64,000 nucleotides of DNA from Planctomycetota bacterium (GTDB taxonomy: Bacteria > Planctomycetota > UBA8742 > UBA2392), in the NCBI GenBank assembly GCA_019912315.1, contig JAIOJA010000042.1, positions 62,001 to 126,000 of the forward strand, written 5' to 3'. Position 1 is the stretch's first letter, and every line of letters begins with the position of its first letter. Shown one piece after another: positions 43,994 through 53,738 of this stretch. The position numbers were made by a program, and so were the translations under genes. The notes under the pieces were generated by a model that worked only from the letters and a program-made list of their open reading frames with translations, had not been told where the DNA came from and did no database searches.

Positions 43994-45601
43994 ATGAGCA
44001 AACAGATCCTATTTGACGTGGAAGCCAGTCGCAAACTCGCCGATGGCGCGCGCAAGCTCGCCCGTGCCGTCAGCGCCACCATGGGGCCGGCCGGTCGCAA
44101 TGTCATTATGCAGAAGTCATTCGGCGCGCCGCTGGTGGTCAATGACGGTGTGACAGTCGCCAAAGATGTTGAACTCGAAGATCCGTTCGAGAACATGGGC
44201 GCCAAACTGGTCACGGAAGTTGCCAGCAAGACCAACGACGAAGCTGGCGACGGAACCACAACCGCGACAGTGATCGCCAACGCCATCATTGAAGAAGGGC
44301 TCAAGATGGTCGGGCGAGGCCACAACGCCCAGGACCTGAAGCGCGGCATCGACAAGGCTGTCGAGGTCGCGGTCAAGTGGCTTGAAGACAACACGAAGAA
44401 AATCAAGAACATCGACGAGTTGAAGGCCGTCGCCACGATCAGCGCGAACCAGGACCCGGAAGTCGGCAAGCTCATGGCGGACGCGATTGATCGCGTCGGC
44501 GAAGAAGGCGTCGTCACCATTGAGGAAGGCAAGGGGCTGGAAACCGAGCTGACCTTCGTGGACGGGCTGCAATTCGACAAGGGCTATCTCAGCCCCTACT
44601 TCATCAACAAGGCCAACACCATGACCGTCGATTACGAAGACGTGAAGGTGTTGATCTACGAAAAGAAGATCAGCGGCGTGCGCGAGATCGTCCCGGTCCT
44701 CGAAAAGGCTGCACAAAGCGGCTCGCCACTGCTGATCATCGCCGAAGATATTGAAAACGAAGTACTCGCCATGCTCGTGCTGAATCGCCTGCGCGGCGGC
44801 TTGCAGATAGCGGCCGTCAAAGCACCCGGTTTTGGCGACCGGCGCAAGGCCATGCTGGACGATATCGCCGTGTTGACCGGCGGTGTCAGCATTACGGAAG
44901 ACCTCGGCCTGAAGCTGGAGAGCGTCGATGTCGGGCAGCTTGGCACCGTCAAGCGCGTCATCATCGACAAGGACAACACCACGCTGATCGAAGGCGGCGG
45001 CAAGAAGAAGGACGTGGACGCCCGCATCGCGCAGCTTCGCACCCAGATCGACAACAGCACCAGCAACTACGACAAGGAAAAGCTGCAAGAGCGCCTGGCC
45101 AAGCTTACCGGCGGCGTCGCGGAGATCAGCGTCGGCGGGCATACCGAAAGCGAAATGAAGGAGCGCAAGTACCGCGTCGAGGATGCGCTTAACGCAACCA
45201 AGGCCGCCAAGCAGGAAGGCGTGATCCCCGGAGGCGGCGTCAGCTACCTGCGCGCTTCCCAGGCCATTCGCGAGGCCGGCTTCAAGGGCGATGAACGTTT
45301 CGGTGCGGACATTCTGGCCGACGCGCTGGAAGCGCCGGCGCGCACGATTGCCGCCAACGCCGGGTTTGACGGGCGCGACGTGGTGGAAACGCTCAAAGAG
45401 AAGAAGAAGGCAAGCGAAGGTTTCAACGCGCTGACCGGCGAGTACGGCGACATGCTCAAGATGGGTGTGCTTGACCCGACCAAGGTCGCGCGCTGCGCCA
45501 TCCAGAACGCCGGCAGCATTGCCGGGCTGATGCTGACGACCAACACGCTCGTGACGGACCTGAAAAAGAAAGGTGAGCAGGTCACTGGCGCGACGGCCTA
45601 G
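43994..45601 (+). CDS. groL: Chaperonin GroEL, second copy
   Basis: 535 residues, a full chaperonin with [30 protein letters not shown] and VIPGGGVSYLRASQAI. The C-terminus is LVTDLKKKGEQVTGATA and also lacks the Gly-Gly-Met tail. The two GroEL proteins share the family core but differ in sequence throughout, so this is an old duplication and not a recent one. AAGGACATCAGGCC lies before the ATG. A small hairpin (45603-45619) follows the stop. Confidence 0.97.
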   Translation: MSKQILFDVEASRKLADGARKLARAVSATMGPAGRNVIMQKSFGAPLVVNDGVTVAKDVELEDPFENMGAKLVTEVASKTNDEAGDGTTTATVIANAIIEEGLKMVGRGHNAQDLKRGIDKAVEVAVKWLEDNTKKIKNIDELKAVATISANQDPEVGKLMADAIDRVGEEGVVTIEEGKGLETELTFVDGLQFDKGYLSPYFINKANTMTVDYEDVKVLIYEKKISGVREIVPVLEKAAQSGSPLLIIAEDIENEVLAMLVLNRLRGGLQIAAVKAPGFGDRRKAMLDDIAVLTGGVSITEDLGLKLESVDVGQLGTVKRVIIDKDNTTLIEGGGKKKDVDARIAQLRTQIDNSTSNYDKEKLQERLAKLTGGVAEISVGGHTESEMKERKYRVEDALNATKAAKQEGVIPGGGVSYLRASQAIREAGFKGDERFGADILADALEAPARTIAANAGFDGRDVVETLKEKKKASEGFNALTGEYGDMLKMGVLDPTKVARCAIQNAGSIAGLMLTTNTLVTDLKKKGEQVTGATA

Positions 45602-45602
45602 G

Positions 45603-45619
45603 CGGACCGAAATGGTCCG
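45603..45619 (+). terminator. Small hairpin after the second groEL
   Basis: CGGACC pairs with GGTCCG around GAAAT directly after the groEL stop. The stem is only six base pairs and is not followed by a T run, so it is at best a weak terminator or a 3' stabiliser. Confidence 0.4.
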
Positions 45620-45704
45620 GGTGCCTTGGTCGAGCAACCGTTTTATTGAGGAACGAAAGTAATCTGTATCGCGTTCAAGTGGAATTCCAACGCAAGGAGA
45701 ACGC

Positions 45705-46040
45705 ATGAAGTACGGAATGGTTGCACTGGCAGGTGTGGCGGTGCTGGCAATCGCGGCTTTGTTCGTGACCCAGCAGGGCGAAGTACAGGCGCAGGAGGGC
45801 GGCTACGAGTACGCCTACCTTGTGGCTGTGCCGCGACTGGAAAGCTACGACATCGATTTCAGCCGCTGGGCAGGCAGCGCTGACGACAAGAAGTACCTCG
45901 AGACGCACGTCTTCGTGTATGAGGAAGGCGCGAGTCAATTTGACCGGCGGGTGAACAGTCTGCGCAGAATTAACGACCTCGCGGGCGACGGCTGGGAACT
46001 CTTCGATGCCGAGGCTGGCGTAATGCGTCGGAAAAAGTAG
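45705..46040 (+). CDS. Small exported protein, DUF4177-like
   Basis: 111 residues with a signal peptide or N-terminal anchor (GMVALAGVAVLAIAALFVTQ). The mature part (YEYAYLVAVPRLESYDIDFS, then RINDLAGDGWELFDAEAGVM) resembles the DUF4177 fold, in which a YxY strand and a LNxLGxxGWELV helix-strand are typical. The function is unknown. AAGGAG precedes ATG 45705. It lies between groEL and dnaJ. Confidence 0.7.
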   Translation: MKYGMVALAGVAVLAIAALFVTQQGEVQAQEGGYEYAYLVAVPRLESYDIDFSRWAGSADDKKYLETHVFVYEEGASQFDRRVNSLRRINDLAGDGWELFDAEAGVMRRKK

Positions 46041-46058
46041 GCGGTTTCAGGCGACGCT

Positions 46059-47180
46059 ATGGCAAAACGTGATTACTACGAAGTGCTCGGCGTCGCCAAG
46101 AACGCCGAGCAGGCCGAGATCAAGAAGGCCTACCACAAGCTGGCCTTGAAGTACCACCCCGATCGCAACCCTGGCGATGCCGCAGCCGAGGAAAGTTTTA
46201 AGGAAGCGGCCGAAGCCTTCAGCGTGCTCAAGGATGGGCAGAAGCGCGCTCAATACGACCAGTACGGGCACGCCGGCGCGGGCTTTGAGGGGGCCGGCTT
46301 TTCGAACATGGAGGATATTTTCTCCGCGTTCAGCGAGATTTTCGGCGGCAGCAGCGTATTCGGTGATTTCTTTGGCGGCAGCACGCGCACTCGTGTCCGG
46401 GGGCGCCGGGGCGCAAGCCTGCGCTGTGCCATTGAGCTCGATTTCAGCGATCCCGTTGAGCCCACCGAAAAAACCATCAGTCTGCGCCGAGCGGAGACTT
46501 GCGACGATTGCGGCGGCAGCGGCGCCAAGACAGGCACGGCGCCAACCCAGTGCCCCCAGTGCAACGGCGCGGGCGTTGTGATGACCAGCGCCGGGTTCTT
46601 CTCGATGCGTTCCACCTGCCCGCGCTGTCATGGGCGAGGCGAAGTGATCGCCGACCCTTGCCCCGCGTGCAGTGGCAGCGGACGCAAGCTAAAGGAGCGC
46701 GAGATCACCATCAAGATTCCCGCCGGCATTGAAGACGGTATGACCCTGCGCATCGGCGCCGAGGGCGAAGCCGGTGAGCAGGGCGGCCCCCCCGGAGACT
46801 TGCTTTGCGACGTACATATTCGCCCGCACCCGCTGTTCAAGCGCGCCGGCGCGGACGTCTATCTTGAGGTGCCAATCGGCTTCGCGCAGGCCGCCCTGGG
46901 AGCAAAAGTGGAAGTCCCGACGTTAAGAGGCAGGAAGGATCTGAAGGTTGCGGCCGGCACGCAGGCCGGCACGGTGCAGCGCATGAAGGGCGAGGGTTTC
47001 CCCAAGCTGGACGGTTATGGTCGGGGCGATCAGCTTGTTGAAGTCATTGTGGAAGTGCCGCACAAGTTGACCAAGGATCAGGAGCGTATTCTTCGGGAGT
47101 ACGCGGAAACTGAAGAGCAGCACATCACGCCGGATCGCAAGTCGTTCCTCGACAAGGTGAAGAAGCTGTTCAGCAAGTAA
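46059..47180 (+). CDS. dnaJ: Chaperone DnaJ (type I Hsp40)
   Basis: 373 residues. It has a J-domain with HPD ([11 protein letters not shown]), a Gly/Phe-rich stretch ([19 protein letters not shown]), and four zinc repeats [24 protein letters not shown] and CPACSGSG. The peptide-binding C-terminal domains follow ([20 protein letters not shown]). It hands unfolded proteins to DnaK and stimulates its ATPase. No dnaK is in the window. grpE follows 42 bases downstream. Confidence 0.97.
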   Translation: MAKRDYYEVLGVAKNAEQAEIKKAYHKLALKYHPDRNPGDAAAEESFKEAAEAFSVLKDGQKRAQYDQYGHAGAGFEGAGFSNMEDIFSAFSEIFGGSSVFGDFFGGSTRTRVRGRRGASLRCAIELDFSDPVEPTEKTISLRRAETCDDCGGSGAKTGTAPTQCPQCNGAGVVMTSAGFFSMRSTCPRCHGRGEVIADPCPACSGSGRKLKEREITIKIPAGIEDGMTLRIGAEGEAGEQGGPPGDLLCDVHIRPHPLFKRAGADVYLEVPIGFAQAALGAKVEVPTLRGRKDLKVAAGTQAGTVQRMKGEGFPKLDGYGRGDQLVEVIVEVPHKLTKDQERILREYAETEEQHITPDRKSFLDKVKKLFSK

Positions 47181-47222
47181 CGGGACCGTGGCGTTAAGGC
47201 GCGGCTTGCAAGAGAAAAGACT

Positions 47223-47873
47223 ATGCCGGACAACGCAGGCAAAGAAGTCGAAGCGAAGGGCGAACCCCGCGACGGCCACGAGGCGGACGACGCATTGCAT
47301 GACCCCGAGGCGATGCGAGTCGCCGACGAAGCCCGCCACGGCGAGGAGATCGCCGAAGATGAAGACCTTTCTCCCCGCAAACGCGCGAAGCGCCTCCGTA
47401 AACTCAATGACGAGGAACTGATTGCGCTGGGCGAGGAAGCGGCCAAAGCCGACCACTGGCTGGATGTCGCCAGACGCACCCAGGCCGAACTGGACAACAC
47501 ACTTAGGCGAGTCAAGCGCGAACATCATGACGATCTGAAGTACGCCAACGGATCACTGGTGCGCGACTTGTTGCCTGTACTGGACAATCTCGGGCGGGCA
47601 CTCCAGGCCGGGACCCAGAGCGAGGATTTCAAAAGCCTCTTCGAGGGCGTGAGCCTGACAAACAAGTTGTTTATCGAAGCGCTCGCACGTCACAAAGTCA
47701 CACCGATCGAGGCGCAAGGGCAACCGTTCGATCCGGCAGTACACGAGGCCTTGATGACGACAACCAATCCGGAACTCGACAACAACGTCGTCGCCATGGA
47801 GCTTGAACGCGGCTGGATGCTGCTTGACCGCGTGCTGCGCGCTTCCAAGGTACAGGTGAACAAGAAGGACTAA
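47223..47873 (+). CDS. grpE: Nucleotide exchange factor GrpE
   Basis: 216 residues. An acidic, disordered N-terminus of about 60 residues precedes the coiled coil and the head domain. Signatures are DNTLRRVKREHHDDLKYANG, LLPVLDNLGRALQAGTQ and PFDPAVHEALMTTTNPELDN. GrpE releases ADP from DnaK. It lies between dnaJ and the fmdB-type gene, whose GTG starts two bases after its stop. Confidence 0.93.
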   Translation: MPDNAGKEVEAKGEPRDGHEADDALHDPEAMRVADEARHGEEIAEDEDLSPRKRAKRLRKLNDEELIALGEEAAKADHWLDVARRTQAELDNTLRRVKREHHDDLKYANGSLVRDLLPVLDNLGRALQAGTQSEDFKSLFEGVSLTNKLFIEALARHKVTPIEAQGQPFDPAVHEALMTTTNPELDNNVVAMELERGWMLLDRVLRASKVQVNKKD

Positions 47874-47875
47874 CC

Positions 47876-48175
47876 GTGCCGACCTACGAATACAAATGTC
47901 CGGACTGTGGTCACGAGTTCGAAGAATTCCAGACCATGACGGCCAAGCCGATTAAGGTCTGCCCCGCGTGTAAGAAACGCAAGGTCAAGCGCCTGATCGG
48001 CAGCGGCATGAGGCCGATCTTCAAGGGCGACGGTTTCTACGAGACGGACTACGTGAAGAAGTCGGGTACGCCGGAGAAGACGGAGACGAAGTCGGACGCC
48101 AAGCCTGAATCCAAACCCGAAGCGAAACCGGCCGAGAAGAAGACCGAATCCAAACCCGCGAAATCCGGCAAGTAG
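47876..48175 (+). CDS. FmdB-family zinc-ribbon protein
   Basis: 99 residues. The N-terminal 45 form the FmdB/CxxC_CXXC_SSSS zinc ribbon (MPTYEYKCPDCGHEFEEFQT, then CPACKKRKVKRLIGSG). The C-terminus (residues 60-99) is Lys/Glu/Pro-rich and disordered, built of KPESKPEAKPAEK-like units. Its function is not established; the family was first seen next to formamidase and is suspected of a regulatory role. It starts at GTG 47876 and is probably cotranscribed with grpE. Confidence 0.88.
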   Translation: MPTYEYKCPDCGHEFEEFQTMTAKPIKVCPACKKRKVKRLIGSGMRPIFKGDGFYETDYVKKSGTPEKTETKSDAKPESKPEAKPAEKKTESKPAKSGK

Positions 48176-48205
48176 CCGGAGGGGTTAGAGCCCGATACTG
48201 AAATC

Positions 48206-48460
48206 ATGGCGAAAGCCCGACAAAAACGCTGCCCGGAATGTGGCGTCAACTTCCGCTACGGTGCGGTGAAAGACCACCCGGGATTCCCGTTTTGTTCCGA
48301 GCGCTGCAAGGTGATTGACCTAGCACGCTGGCTCAAGAACGAGTACGCCGTTGTTGAAGACCTGAAAGAAGGACTGGACCTCAAGGCCAACGTGGACCTG
48401 GACCAGATCGACGACCCGGACGTGCGCGCAGCATTGGACGAACTGCGCGGCGAGACTTAG
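48206..48460 (+). CDS. yacG: YacG-family zinc protein (DNA gyrase inhibitor type)
   Basis: 84 residues with the YacG zinc motif: RCPECGVNFRYG, then FPFCSERCKVIDLARWL. E. coli YacG binds GyrB and inhibits gyrase. The C-terminal acidic half (LKEGLDLKANVDLDQIDDPD) is less conserved. It is the last gene of the chaperone island and converges on truD with three bases between the stops. Confidence 0.85.
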   Translation: MAKARQKRCPECGVNFRYGAVKDHPGFPFCSERCKVIDLARWLKNEYAVVEDLKEGLDLKANVDLDQIDDPDVRAALDELRGET

Positions 48461-48463
48461 CAG

Positions 48464-49618
48464 CTATTCAAGCACAAGGCGGCGCGTCACGATCGTCGCG
48501 AATGAGCCACGCCCAAGCTGGAACTTCACGACAATCTTCGACGTGCCCTCGTTCAGGTCATCCGGTGTAACGTCGCCGCATTCGAACCCTTCCGGCAACA
48601 TCAGCGCCGACCGCGTTGATGACTTGAACCCCGTGCGCTCCAGACCACTCAGCGATAAGCAACTCAGCGTGAGCCCTTCCTGCTTCAGCACCTCGTGCAA
48701 AAATGAGGCGGACTGCGGGAACTCATCCAGCCGTGTGCCCGGGCCGGGCAGAGGCAACTCAAGGCCAGCGAAGGCGTTATCGGGCAGCGTACGATAAAAC
48801 GCGATCTCGCCGGCCTTATTGCGCACGACGACCGCCGTTGGCGCAAACTTCAACACCATGCGGCGCAAAGTCTCGTTGAACAGGTAGCTCTGGTAGGCGG
48901 CGATGAACATGTTGCGCAAGAAAGGCGTGATGCGCTCGAAGCAGCCGGCAAAGTCGTCCGGATGACCAATCAGGTACTCCACCAGCGCACGCTCGGGCGA
49001 CGACCTCATCTTTCCGTGCAGGGTTTTCCAATCGCCCCAGTGTTTCGCGCCGAGCCTGCGATTGGTCTTGTCCTTCAGACTCTGCTTGCGGTGAGGGGCG
49101 GCCAGGTGCAGACGCAGGGCTTCCTCGAAGTTTCCCAGTGCCAGCGCCCGTCCGATGAAACCCTGTCCGTGGGCGATGCCGCCGAAGCGCTGGTTGTCGT
49201 AGTAGTTCGGGATCCCGAACTGCTTCATCTCGTCGATGTTGCGAGGCAGCACATCCAGTTCGCACTGACGCAGATTGCGCAGCGTGATTTCAAACCGGTT
49301 GCCGACAATGAACCCGGGCGTCAACACTGTGTCGCACTTGCCCACGAGTTTCAACGAAACGCGGTCGTCGCCAATGTCGCCCGGCAGCGCACGCGGCGAG
49401 CTAAACAGTTGACGTGTCAAGCCGTGCTTGTCCTTGAGACCACTGGGTGAGAGATCGCGCCGGTGCATCCCGGCCCGTTTCGCGACCAGGCCCAGAGCCT
49501 CAAACGTAGACAGAGATCGCTTTGCCAGCTCATACACAAAGTACCGTCCCAACGGGTCGGGAACGAAGCTGCTGACTTCATCGACCACAAAGTCTTCAGG
49601 ACGGCTCTTGATCTTCAT
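48464..49618 (-). CDS. truD: tRNA pseudouridine synthase D
   Basis: 384 residues. Converts U13 of tRNA to pseudouridine. The TruD signatures are the N-terminal IKSRPEDFVVDEV, the catalytic-Asp box SPSGLKDKHGLTRQLF, and NYYDNQRFGG. The inserted TruD domain and the C-terminal strand region (LPEGFECGDVTPDDLN) are present. It lies last in a group of minus-strand genes, 60 bases after the 677-residue TPR gene. Confidence 0.95.
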   Translation of the reverse strand: MKIKSRPEDFVVDEVSSFVPDPLGRYFVYELAKRSLSTFEALGLVAKRAGMHRRDLSPSGLKDKHGLTRQLFSSPRALPGDIGDDRVSLKLVGKCDTVLTPGFIVGNRFEITLRNLRQCELDVLPRNIDEMKQFGIPNYYDNQRFGGIAHGQGFIGRALALGNFEEALRLHLAAPHRKQSLKDKTNRRLGAKHWGDWKTLHGKMRSSPERALVEYLIGHPDDFAGCFERITPFLRNMFIAAYQSYLFNETLRRMVLKFAPTAVVVRNKAGEIAFYRTLPDNAFAGLELPLPGPGTRLDEFPQSASFLHEVLKQEGLTLSCLSLSGLERTGFKSSTRSALMLPEGFECGDVTPDDLNEGTSKIVVKFQLGRGSFATIVTRRLVLE

Positions 49619-49678
49619 GCGGCAAGTATAGGTTGGACGGTCACGGCGCGAAGCGTGTGCAGGCAGACAAGAGCCCCT

Positions 49679-51712
49679 TCAGGACGCGCGTCTGCGGGCG
49701 TACTCGTACAGCTTTACGAGAATCGGGTCGCGCACCTTGCTACGGTCGTTGTCGTACCACACCTTCAGCGCGTCACGGGCGGTCACGTAGTTCGTGTTCG
49801 TGCGGGTTAACTGGATTACTCCGTACAACAGCCAAGGCGTGGTGCTGACCAGGCGTTCGTCGCACTCCTGCTTTAACGCGGCTACATGCTCTTCAAACTT
49901 CTGCAAGTTGTCGTAGCCGACATCGAGCAGCAGCACAAAGTCGCGCGCTTCCTTCTGTTCCATTTCCTGCTCTTTGAACAGGTCGGTAAGCCGACGGGCG
50001 GCGCTGTCGTAGTCACCCAGGGCGAAATAGCAACGCAGCAACCCGAGCGTCAGGAACGGCAGCGTCGGGTCCGCTTCCATGGCCTTCAGATAGGCGCCCC
50101 TGCTGCCCTCATAATCGCCGTCGCGGAACAGACGGTCAGCGCGGCCCAGCAGTGCCTTGGGCGATGGGTCGTCCAGCACACCGTCGGGCGTTCTGTCATT
50201 CTGGAAGCTCTCCTTTGCCAGGATGCGGTCGAACCCGAGCACCAGTGCGTGCATGGGCGTTTCGATTTTCGCCACGACCAACTCGGTGCGCGCGCTGCTG
50301 AAGCGCCCACGCGTGATCTCGACATATGTGTTCAGCAGGCGCGGCAATCCCTGGTTCGGGTTGGCGTCACGCACCAGGGTGATCTGTTGGCGCCATTGAT
50401 CAAAAAGTTGCGCACTGGCAAACAGTTCGCGCAACGCGTTGACGCGTGTGCGTTCGGCGTCATCGACGCGCTCGAACCACGCCTGCAAGGCCGTCAGCGC
50501 GTCCGTCAACTCGCCGCGTCCGACCGTCGCGACAAACACCAGATGGTAGACGGCGGGCGCGGCGTCTTCCGAAACGAAGCCGTCAAGAATTTTCAGAGCA
50601 TCTGTGAAGGCACCGCGGCGAATCTGTTTGCGCGCGTCTTCAAGTGTCGCCTCGGTGGGGGCGGGCTCTTCGGGCGTTTCTGGTGGAACCTCCGTGTCAC
50701 CGGGGGTGGTCACCGGCTCCGGATCCTCCGAGAGTCCCTGCTCCTCCATGTAGCCGTGCAGGTCGTGAACGAAGTCGTCCAGCTTGTCATGAAGCAACGC
50801 CCGCACGCCGGTTTCACGCGCGCTCTGATACCAGCTGCCCGCAAAGTACAGCAGCGCGCCCAGCCTCAACTCCTTGACGCCGGGCCCTTCCGCAAAACGC
50901 TTCGCCGCCGCAAGCAGCAGTTGCGGCGGCACATCAAGCGCCTTCAGCCACGGCAGCAGTGTCACCGGGCGGTAGCGGGCGTATAGAGTGTCAGCGATCT
51001 TGAGTGCACCATCGTCGTCGCCGCTCGCGCTCAAGGCAATCACGACTCCCGCATAATGCTCGGCGATAGTGGGCGCATCCAATGCGGCGAACGTGAACGA
51101 GCGTACGGCATCCGACCAGTCCCCTTCTACCAGGGCCGCCTCGCCGCGCAAGCGATTGCGATCCTCAGCGTCCGGGTCGGCCAGGATTGCAGCCTGCGCA
51201 TCCGTGCCGGCCAACTCTTCTGCGCGCACCAGGAACGCCAGCGCGCGCGTGCGGTCCTGGTCAATCAACAGCATCGTGCCCGCCAGAAAGCACAGCTCAG
51301 CGTCGCCCTCCGCCGCCTGCCCGAGTTCAACCAGTCGCGCGCCCGCGTCGTTCGCAGGCATCGCGTTGGAAAGCGCCTTGCGTGCAAGCAGCAGGTTGCG
51401 ATCGGCATTGACGGCACGGCGCATGTAGCGCGCGGAATCTTCAAAGTGCCCGCCCCAGAACAGGGCGAACGACATTTGCAGGTTCTCATCGGCGCCCTGA
51501 GGATCGGCCTTGAGCGCACGGGTGGCCAGCGGCAGCGCGTCGTCGCCTCCGCGCGCCAGTGCCCCGCGTGCCCGGGACATCCAGTCCTCGACCTCGGTCT
51601 CCGGGCCGTCGGCTTGCAGACATGCCGGCATCAACGCGATCAACGCGATGAGCAAAAAACGGGGCGCCGCCTGGCGAAGGGGCGCCCCTGCATGATTCAA
51701 GTTTCGGCTCAC
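49679..51712 (-). CDS. Large exported TPR-repeat protein
   Basis: 677 residues from GTG 51712. It has a signal peptide (RFLLIALIALMPACLQA; a Cys is near the cleavage site, but the lipobox is poor). The body is made of helical TPR-type repeats (ADGPETEVEDWMSRARGALA, EADPTLPFLTLGLLRCYFAL), broken near residue 325-355 by a Pro/Glu-rich linker (PEPVTTPGDTEVPPETPEEP). It lies three bases after the lipoprotein gene stop, so the two are coupled. It may be a periplasmic scaffold; function not known. Confidence 0.8.
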   Translation of the reverse strand: MSRNLNHAGAPLRQAAPRFLLIALIALMPACLQADGPETEVEDWMSRARGALARGGDDALPLATRALKADPQGADENLQMSFALFWGGHFEDSARYMRRAVNADRNLLLARKALSNAMPANDAGARLVELGQAAEGDAELCFLAGTMLLIDQDRTRALAFLVRAEELAGTDAQAAILADPDAEDRNRLRGEAALVEGDWSDAVRSFTFAALDAPTIAEHYAGVVIALSASGDDDGALKIADTLYARYRPVTLLPWLKALDVPPQLLLAAAKRFAEGPGVKELRLGALLYFAGSWYQSARETGVRALLHDKLDDFVHDLHGYMEEQGLSEDPEPVTTPGDTEVPPETPEEPAPTEATLEDARKQIRRGAFTDALKILDGFVSEDAAPAVYHLVFVATVGRGELTDALTALQAWFERVDDAERTRVNALRELFASAQLFDQWRQQITLVRDANPNQGLPRLLNTYVEITRGRFSSARTELVVAKIETPMHALVLGFDRILAKESFQNDRTPDGVLDDPSPKALLGRADRLFRDGDYEGSRGAYLKAMEADPTLPFLTLGLLRCYFALGDYDSAARRLTDLFKEQEMEQKEARDFVLLLDVGYDNLQKFEEHVAALKQECDERLVSTTPWLLYGVIQLTRTNTNYVTARDALKVWYDNDRSKVRDPILVKLYEYARRRAS

Positions 51713-51715
51713 TGC

Positions 51716-52207
51716 TTATTTACCACCGGCTTCGCTGCTCGCGGGAGCGTGCAACTTGGCGTAAATTTCGTTCGCAAGCTCGGCCTCAAGATACGAGTCG
51801 CGCCCGGCCTCGCTCCACTTACCCGAGTACATGGCTGTGGGCCCGCCGCGCCCGGAAGTGGCATAGCCGGTGTAGACCTCCTGGCGTGCAACCACGACAG
51901 GCTCGTACATGCCGTCGGCGTCAAGCTGAGGATAGGCCGACACGCGCAGGCGGTACTTGTCGTGTCCGCGGGCGGTCTGGTTGGTTACGACGGTCCAGTT
52001 GTTGTACTTCCACTCAATGTCGGGGCGGAACACGTTCTCCTTGCCGAACTTTTCGGCTAGGGTGTCGTGAATGGCCTGCTCGACGCTGCTGAAATCGTCG
52101 CTGGCGTAGTAGCCGGCCTGCACCTTGTAGATGTCATCCTGGAAGAATGTGCAGCCCGAAAGCGCGAACGCGGCGGCGACTGCAAAAAGAAAAGCAACTC
52201 GTTTCAT
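51716..52207 (-). CDS. Small lipoprotein, unknown function
   Basis: 163 residues with a clear lipoprotein signal (FAVAAAFALSGC, lipidated Cys near residue 19). The mature part is a mixed alpha/beta domain (DDIYKVQAGYYASDDFSSVE, YNNWTVVTNQTARGHDKYRL). The family is not recognised. GGAGTCGCC precedes ATG 52207. It is coupled to the TPR protein gene downstream. Confidence 0.78.
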   Translation of the reverse strand: MKRVAFLFAVAAAFALSGCTFFQDDIYKVQAGYYASDDFSSVEQAIHDTLAEKFGKENVFRPDIEWKYNNWTVVTNQTARGHDKYRLRVSAYPQLDADGMYEPVVVARQEVYTGYATSGRGGPTAMYSGKWSEAGRDSYLEAELANEIYAKLHAPASSEAGGK

Positions 52208-52339
52208 GGCGACTCCACTCGCAACCCCAGGGGAGGGTGCCTACAGCGGACTCGGGGTTTCTGGTCACATATTAACCGCTTCCCGCGCCAGCGCAACTGC
52301 AAACAGCCTGATCATTGCGGACACGCGAAAGGGGTTGCG

Positions 52340-53044
52340 TCAAAAGTAGAACCGCACGCCCGCGCGCAGCACCAACCACTGAAAGCGGAAGTCTTCCCGG
52401 ATGTCGTCCTTGAATCCCTTCACGTCATCGTTGGCCGATTGCACCAGCACAAACGAAGTGCGAAAGCCCGTCTCCACAAAGCCGCGCCAGGTACGCTCAC
52501 CGAACTCAAGGCCAACGCTGTGTACCGTTCCCAGCGCGAAGCTGCTCACCAGCCCCCGGTCGCTGTCCGAAACCCGGTCATCCAGCTTGAAGTAGTCAAA
52601 GCGATAGATGGCGCTTAGCCCATGCTGGCTGAAGAAGGCTACGGACTCGTCAAAATCGAGGTGCAGGCGGATGCACGGCTCGAACAGCAGCCCTCGAGTC
52701 TGCGGGCGGTAGGCGCGGCTTGCGCCAAGTTCCATGTTGTATTCGGCTCGCAGCACCAGGCTCACGCTCGTGAACAGTGGGATGGCCACGCCCACGGATC
52801 CCGACCACATGGTGCGCTTGGCACCGATCAGCCCGACGGAGCCCTCAAGTGAAAGCGAGCGCCACTGGGAGTTCGCCTCGATCTGCTCAAACGTGTTGCC
52901 CTCGGTGGCGGTCTCACCGGGCTCGTCCGCAACCTCGAACAACTCGAAGTCGCGCTCTGTCGGCGTGAAGTCTTCCAGCGCCAACTCGGCCTTGAGCCAC
53001 CCGGCGCCCAGCAGGATCAGCAGGATTGCGAAACAGCGATGCAT
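52340..53044 (-). CDS. Outer-membrane beta-barrel-like protein
   Basis: 234 residues from ATG 53044 with signal peptide MHRCFAILLILLGAGWLKAE. After a short acidic, disordered stretch, alternating hydrophobic strands follow (WSGSVGVAIPLFTSVSLVLR, LLFEPCIRLHLDFDESVAFF, LRAGVRFYF). The protein ends in Phe, the usual C-terminal signal for insertion by BamA. I would call it an eight-strand barrel by size. No family name is certain. Confidence 0.7.
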   Translation of the reverse strand: MHRCFAILLILLGAGWLKAELALEDFTPTERDFELFEVADEPGETATEGNTFEQIEANSQWRSLSLEGSVGLIGAKRTMWSGSVGVAIPLFTSVSLVLRAEYNMELGASRAYRPQTRGLLFEPCIRLHLDFDESVAFFSQHGLSAIYRFDYFKLDDRVSDSDRGLVSSFALGTVHSVGLEFGERTWRGFVETGFRTSFVLVQSANDDVKGFKDDIREDFRFQWLVLRAGVRFYF

Positions 53045-53111
53045 ACGGGCCCCCGTTGATATGTGCCTGTACATTAGCCCGGAACGCCGCGGCTGACGAG
53101 ACTCTGTCCTG

Positions 53112-53618
53112 TCATTCGTTGCGTCTCAGAAGTTTCCGCATGATGATGCGAGCGCCCGGGCGATCCACGGCCGACAGTGCGCCGGCCGCAACGAACCCCT
53201 CTTGAAGGTTCAGGATCATCATGCCGGGGTTGTCGCCCCAGGTGTGGGTTTCCATATAGGTGAAGCCGCGCTCAGCGGCCCATGTGTGCTGTATGCGCGT
53301 TAGGACACGCGCGAGCCCTTTGCGGCGGTGATTGGGGTGTACGCCGCCCAGCCACGAGTAGAAGCACTCGCGCCGGTTACCAGTGCGGTATCCCAGTTTG
53401 TAGGCGACGGGGACGCCGCCTATGTAAGCGCCGAGGATCAGGTGTTCGCGTCCGTTAAGGGCGCCAAGAATTTCGTCTAGAAACGCCTTTCGTTTTTCGT
53501 CTGTGGCGTACAGACGTGACGGCAGCACCTCGTGATGCAGAGCGACCAGCGGCGCTAGGTCCTGTGCCGTTAGCGCCAGCTCTTGAATCCGATAGTCTTC
53601 ATAGTGCTGCTCAACCAT
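53112..53618 (-). CDS. GNAT-family N-acetyltransferase
   Basis: 168 residues with the acetyl-CoA-binding motif of the family (WLGGVHPNHRRKGLARVLTR), preceded by the usual central strands (LILGAYIGGVPVAYKLGYRT) and followed by FTYMETHTWGDNPGMMILNL. The substrate cannot be told from the sequence. It is a single gene between the outer-membrane-like gene and the EF-hand gene. Confidence 0.88.
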   Translation of the reverse strand: MVEQHYEDYRIQELALTAQDLAPLVALHHEVLPSRLYATDEKRKAFLDEILGALNGREHLILGAYIGGVPVAYKLGYRTGNRRECFYSWLGGVHPNHRRKGLARVLTRIQHTWAAERGFTYMETHTWGDNPGMMILNLQEGFVAAGALSAVDRPGARIIMRKLLRRNE

Positions 53619-53738
53619 GTCGAACTCTGGCTGTCCTGTTGCGAGGATACACTCAGACGGTTTGGAAGGGTGCTGAAACCGGGCGATATTGGTTTTGCGG
53701 GCGCCAAAATGGCGCGCCGCGCGGCGCGGAAAAAATAG

